From contig NZ_CP022961.1 of the NCBI RefSeq assembly GCF_002285795.1, positions 372,001 to 436,000 of the forward strand: a stretch of DNA of 64,000 nucleotides, in the 5' to 3' direction. Origin of the DNA: Plantactinospora sp. KBS50 (lineage in GTDB: Bacteria > Actinomycetota > Actinomycetes > Mycobacteriales > Micromonosporaceae). The position numbers were made by a program, and so were the translations under genes. Positions 59,099-64,000 of this stretch are shown here, in pieces. How positions within the stretch are numbered: position 1 is the first letter of the stretch; the number at the start of each line of letters is the position of its first letter. The notes beneath the pieces are model-generated. The model did not search any database, was not told the origin of the DNA, and worked only from the letters and a program-made list of their open reading frames with translations.

Positions 59099-60756
59099 GC
59101 CGGCACCAGCTCACGACGCTGGGCCACGGTGTGCCGGGCCGGCGCCACGGTGAGCGCGTACCCGTCCAGGTGCAGCCACCCGCCGGCGGTGCGGACCGTG
59201 GTGAACCGGCCGGGGGCGGGCGACAGCGTCAGTCGTACCCCGAAGGCGGCCGCCACCAGCGGGGTGTCCGGCCGTCCGGGGGCGCGGGCCGCCAGCGCCA
59301 CGTCCAGCAGCCGGCGGAGCACCGCGACCTGGGCGTCGTCCAGCGGCTCGGCCGGATCCGTGCCGGCGTCGGGGCTGAACTCCGCGCCGCTCTGGTCGGT
59401 ACCGTCCTGGTCGGTGCCGGCCCGCGGCGCGCCGTCCGGGCCGATTGCGGCCGGCCCGGCCTCGGCCAGTCGGGCCGCGGCCTCGACGTGGCGGCGCTCC
59501 TCGGCGAGCTGGTGTTCCCGCAGCCGGTGCCGTTCCGAGGCGGACCGGTCGATCCGCGCCGGCCGCCCGTTACCCTGACCCGGCGTGCGGCCGAACTGGA
59601 CCAGGGTGCGCGACAGCTCCACGGCCGGCGCGTCCCACCAGGACAGTCGAGTGGGTATCGCCTCCGGGTCGGGGTGGGCGACGCCGGCGTGCCGCGGCGC
59701 ACCCAGCCCGAACACGGCGTCGAAGAGCGCGTGTGCCGCGTCGACCGAGCCGGCGGCGGTGAACCAGGCCGCCAGGTGCCGGAGCTGGGATTCCCGGCTC
59801 ACGCCACCGCGCCGGGCCTCGGTGATCCGCCGCAGCAGCGCCAGCACGTCGCCGATCGCCGCCGTCGTGGCCCCGGCCAGCCGGTCGGCCTCGCTCGGCA
59901 GGTCGGCGCTCGGCGGCGCCAGCCACGACCGGAGGCCGGACCAGCGCCGTCGCCAGTCGTCAAGCCGTTCGACAGGGGTTCCGAAGACCCGCTCGTCGGC
60001 CTCGGCGGCGGCCTCCACCAACCGGTCCAGCCCGGTCGTCTCCACCTCGCGGACGGCTTCGCGCAGCCGCGGGGTGTACCGCTGCAACTCGTCGTAGAAG
60101 TCGCGCAGGTGGGACAGCAGGGCATCCTTGTGGGCGAGGAAGACCTCGGGGCGTACGTCGTGGGTGCGGCCCAGGTCGCCGAGCATGTGGTAGAAGCGGG
60201 CCGCCCGCTCGGCGATGTCCGCGAGCGCCCGGTCGAGCCGGCTGAGCTTGCGGTACACCTCCTCGGCGTCCCCGGCGGCGTTCGCGACGGCCAGCGCCTG
60301 GAGGTCGGCGAGCAGATCCGCGAAGACGAGTCGGGAAAGCGTGCTGTCGTTCAGGCTGGCGGACAGCACGCTCTCCACCGCACGGTGCGCCCGGTAGCCG
60401 GCCTCGGTGAACTGGTACACCGAGTGGCGGTTGCGGTACTCGGCGAGGCTGGTGGCGCGGGCGCCGTCCTGGCCGCGGTCGAGCACTCCCCAGTCGACCA
60501 GGGCGTCGAGCAGGCGGGGTAGTTCCAGGCCGGCGGGATCGGGGCAGTCCGGCTGGGTCTCCGCCAGGCCGGCGAGGGCGGCGGCCACCTCCGAGGTGTG
60601 CAGCACCAGGTGGTAGCTGTTGCGGGCCGACTCGATCGCCCGCAACAGCCACAGGTAGCCGATCCGGTTGTCGGCCGTGAGGTAGCTGAAGAGGCGTAGT
60701 CGATCGTCCAGGGCGAAGTCGTCGAGGCCGAACGATTGGACGCGGGGTTGGGGCAC
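59095..60756 (-). CDS. jetA: Wadjet JetA-type protein (DUF2397, TIGR02677)
   Basis: A 553-residue DUF2397 protein: LRLFSYLTADNRIGYLWLLR at the N-terminus, HTSEVAAALAGL, YQFTEAGYRAHRAVESVL (winged-helix wing), long helices (AERAARFYHMLGDLGRTHDV) and LRHLAAWFTAAGSVDAAHAL. It acts as the kleisin-like subunit bridging the SMC dimer. It is the first gene of the four-gene operon. The start ATG 60756 has an A/G-rich site upstream (GGAGGACGG). Confidence 0.88.
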   Translation of the reverse strand: MPQPRVQSFGLDDFALDDRLRLFSYLTADNRIGYLWLLRAIESARNSYHLVLHTSEVAAALAGLAETQPDCPDPAGLELPRLLDALVDWGVLDRGQDGARATSLAEYRNRHSVYQFTEAGYRAHRAVESVLSASLNDSTLSRLVFADLLADLQALAVANAAGDAEEVYRKLSRLDRALADIAERAARFYHMLGDLGRTHDVRPEVFLAHKDALLSHLRDFYDELQRYTPRLREAVREVETTGLDRLVEAAAEADERVFGTPVERLDDWRRRWSGLRSWLAPPSADLPSEADRLAGATTAAIGDVLALLRRITEARRGGVSRESQLRHLAAWFTAAGSVDAAHALFDAVFGLGAPRHAGVAHPDPEAIPTRLSWWDAPAVELSRTLVQFGRTPGQGNGRPARIDRSASERHRLREHQLAEERRHVEAAARLAEAGPAAIGPDGAPRAGTDQDGTDQSGAEFSPDAGTDPAEPLDDAQVAVLRRLLDVALAARAPGRPDTPLVAAAFGVRLTLSPAPGRFTTVRTAGGWLHLDGYALTVAPARHTVAQRRELVPA

Positions 60757-60957
60757 GAGCCGTCCTCCTTCGGCCCCACACCCTAGCGCCCAGCCTCAGC
60801 GCCGCCGGGCAACCCCCGCGGCCCGTCGCACCCGTACGTCGCGGAATCCGGGGCCAATTCCATGTCTTCCATGTCCCGGTGTTCGCCATCTGGAGGCGCT
60901 GGTGGATGCCGAATCTTGTGGTCGAAAGCGTCGTACGTCCGTTCTACGGTGAGGATC

Positions 60958-63910
<2,953 letters not shown>

Positions 63911-63969
63911 GGCCGAGGGCGCGGCCGTGGCTCGAGTCCGACCGGTACGCCTGCTCCGCCCCGGTACGC

Positions 63970-64000
63970 CTACTTCGCGGCGGCGATCAGTTGCCGGCCG
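63970..64000 (-). CDS. Possible 3' end of a minus-strand gene entering the window
   Basis: On the minus strand, reading from the edge, one frame gives RQLIAAAK followed by TAG. This looks like a normal protein C-terminus of a gene whose body lies beyond the window, but ten codons cannot establish it. Confidence 0.25.
   Translation of the reverse strand, partial: GRQLIAAAK

Overview
The window is a high-GC actinobacterial chromosome segment, most likely Micromonosporaceae. The reasons are G/C-saturated third positions, GTG/TTG starts, a BldC-like regulator, DUF397 and DUF4229 relatives, and futalosine-type menaquinone genes in an order recalling the hemL-ccs-mqn block of Streptomyces. No rRNA or tRNA was seen.

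Layout: 1-9.8 kb holds membrane proteins, an ABC transporter, a PLP deaminase, an S9 oligopeptidase, an FAD oxidase and a short flavoprotein. 9.8-17.1 kb is a signalling island: a SpoIIE-type phosphatase diverges from a soluble poly-HAMP hybrid histidine kinase that is followed by a stand-alone response regulator. 17.2-19.6 kb is a secreted CBM2-PL11 rhamnogalacturonan lyase flanked by two LacI-type palindromes. 20.2-26.3 kb is a tightly overlapping run: hemL, histidine phosphatase, then thioredoxin, CcdA, ResB and CcsB of system II cytochrome c maturation. 26.3-29.1 kb is an accessory patch with two decayed genes (EamA transporter, DUF397), a small ORF and a type I-E-like CRISPR array of 28 identical repeats without cas genes in the window. 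29.2-36.7 kb holds a secreted lipase, a MarR/AhpD-like pair with a double operator, the menaquinone set mqnL-mqnP-mqnM, a BldC-like regulator and an Lrp regulator next to a Cds1-like cysteine desulfhydrase. 36.8-43 kb holds a DEAD-box helicase, a TQVIR-repeat membrane protein and an NlpC/P60 hydrolase. 43.2-46.2 kb holds an MqnE-like protein lacking its radical-SAM core, two membrane proteins and a C39-like peptidase. 46.4-49.6 kb is a cobalamin riboswitch with btuFCD. 49.7-62.5 kb is a defence-flavoured stretch: a HelD-like ATPase, an AAA ATPase fragment, a complete Wadjet-type operon (DUF2397, DUF2398, SMC, DUF2399) and a DUF222-HNH protein. mqnA and a tandemly duplicated 3' tail close the window.

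Two themes cut across genes. First, five otherwise well-conserved genes are broken by eight single-base losses, each explained by one missing base in a short G/C homopolymer; I read these as sequence errors, not pseudogenes. Second, at least four genes, perhaps five, carry tandem copies of their own 3' end, including the stop codon or a near-stop. All family assignments come from reading motifs; no database search was run.
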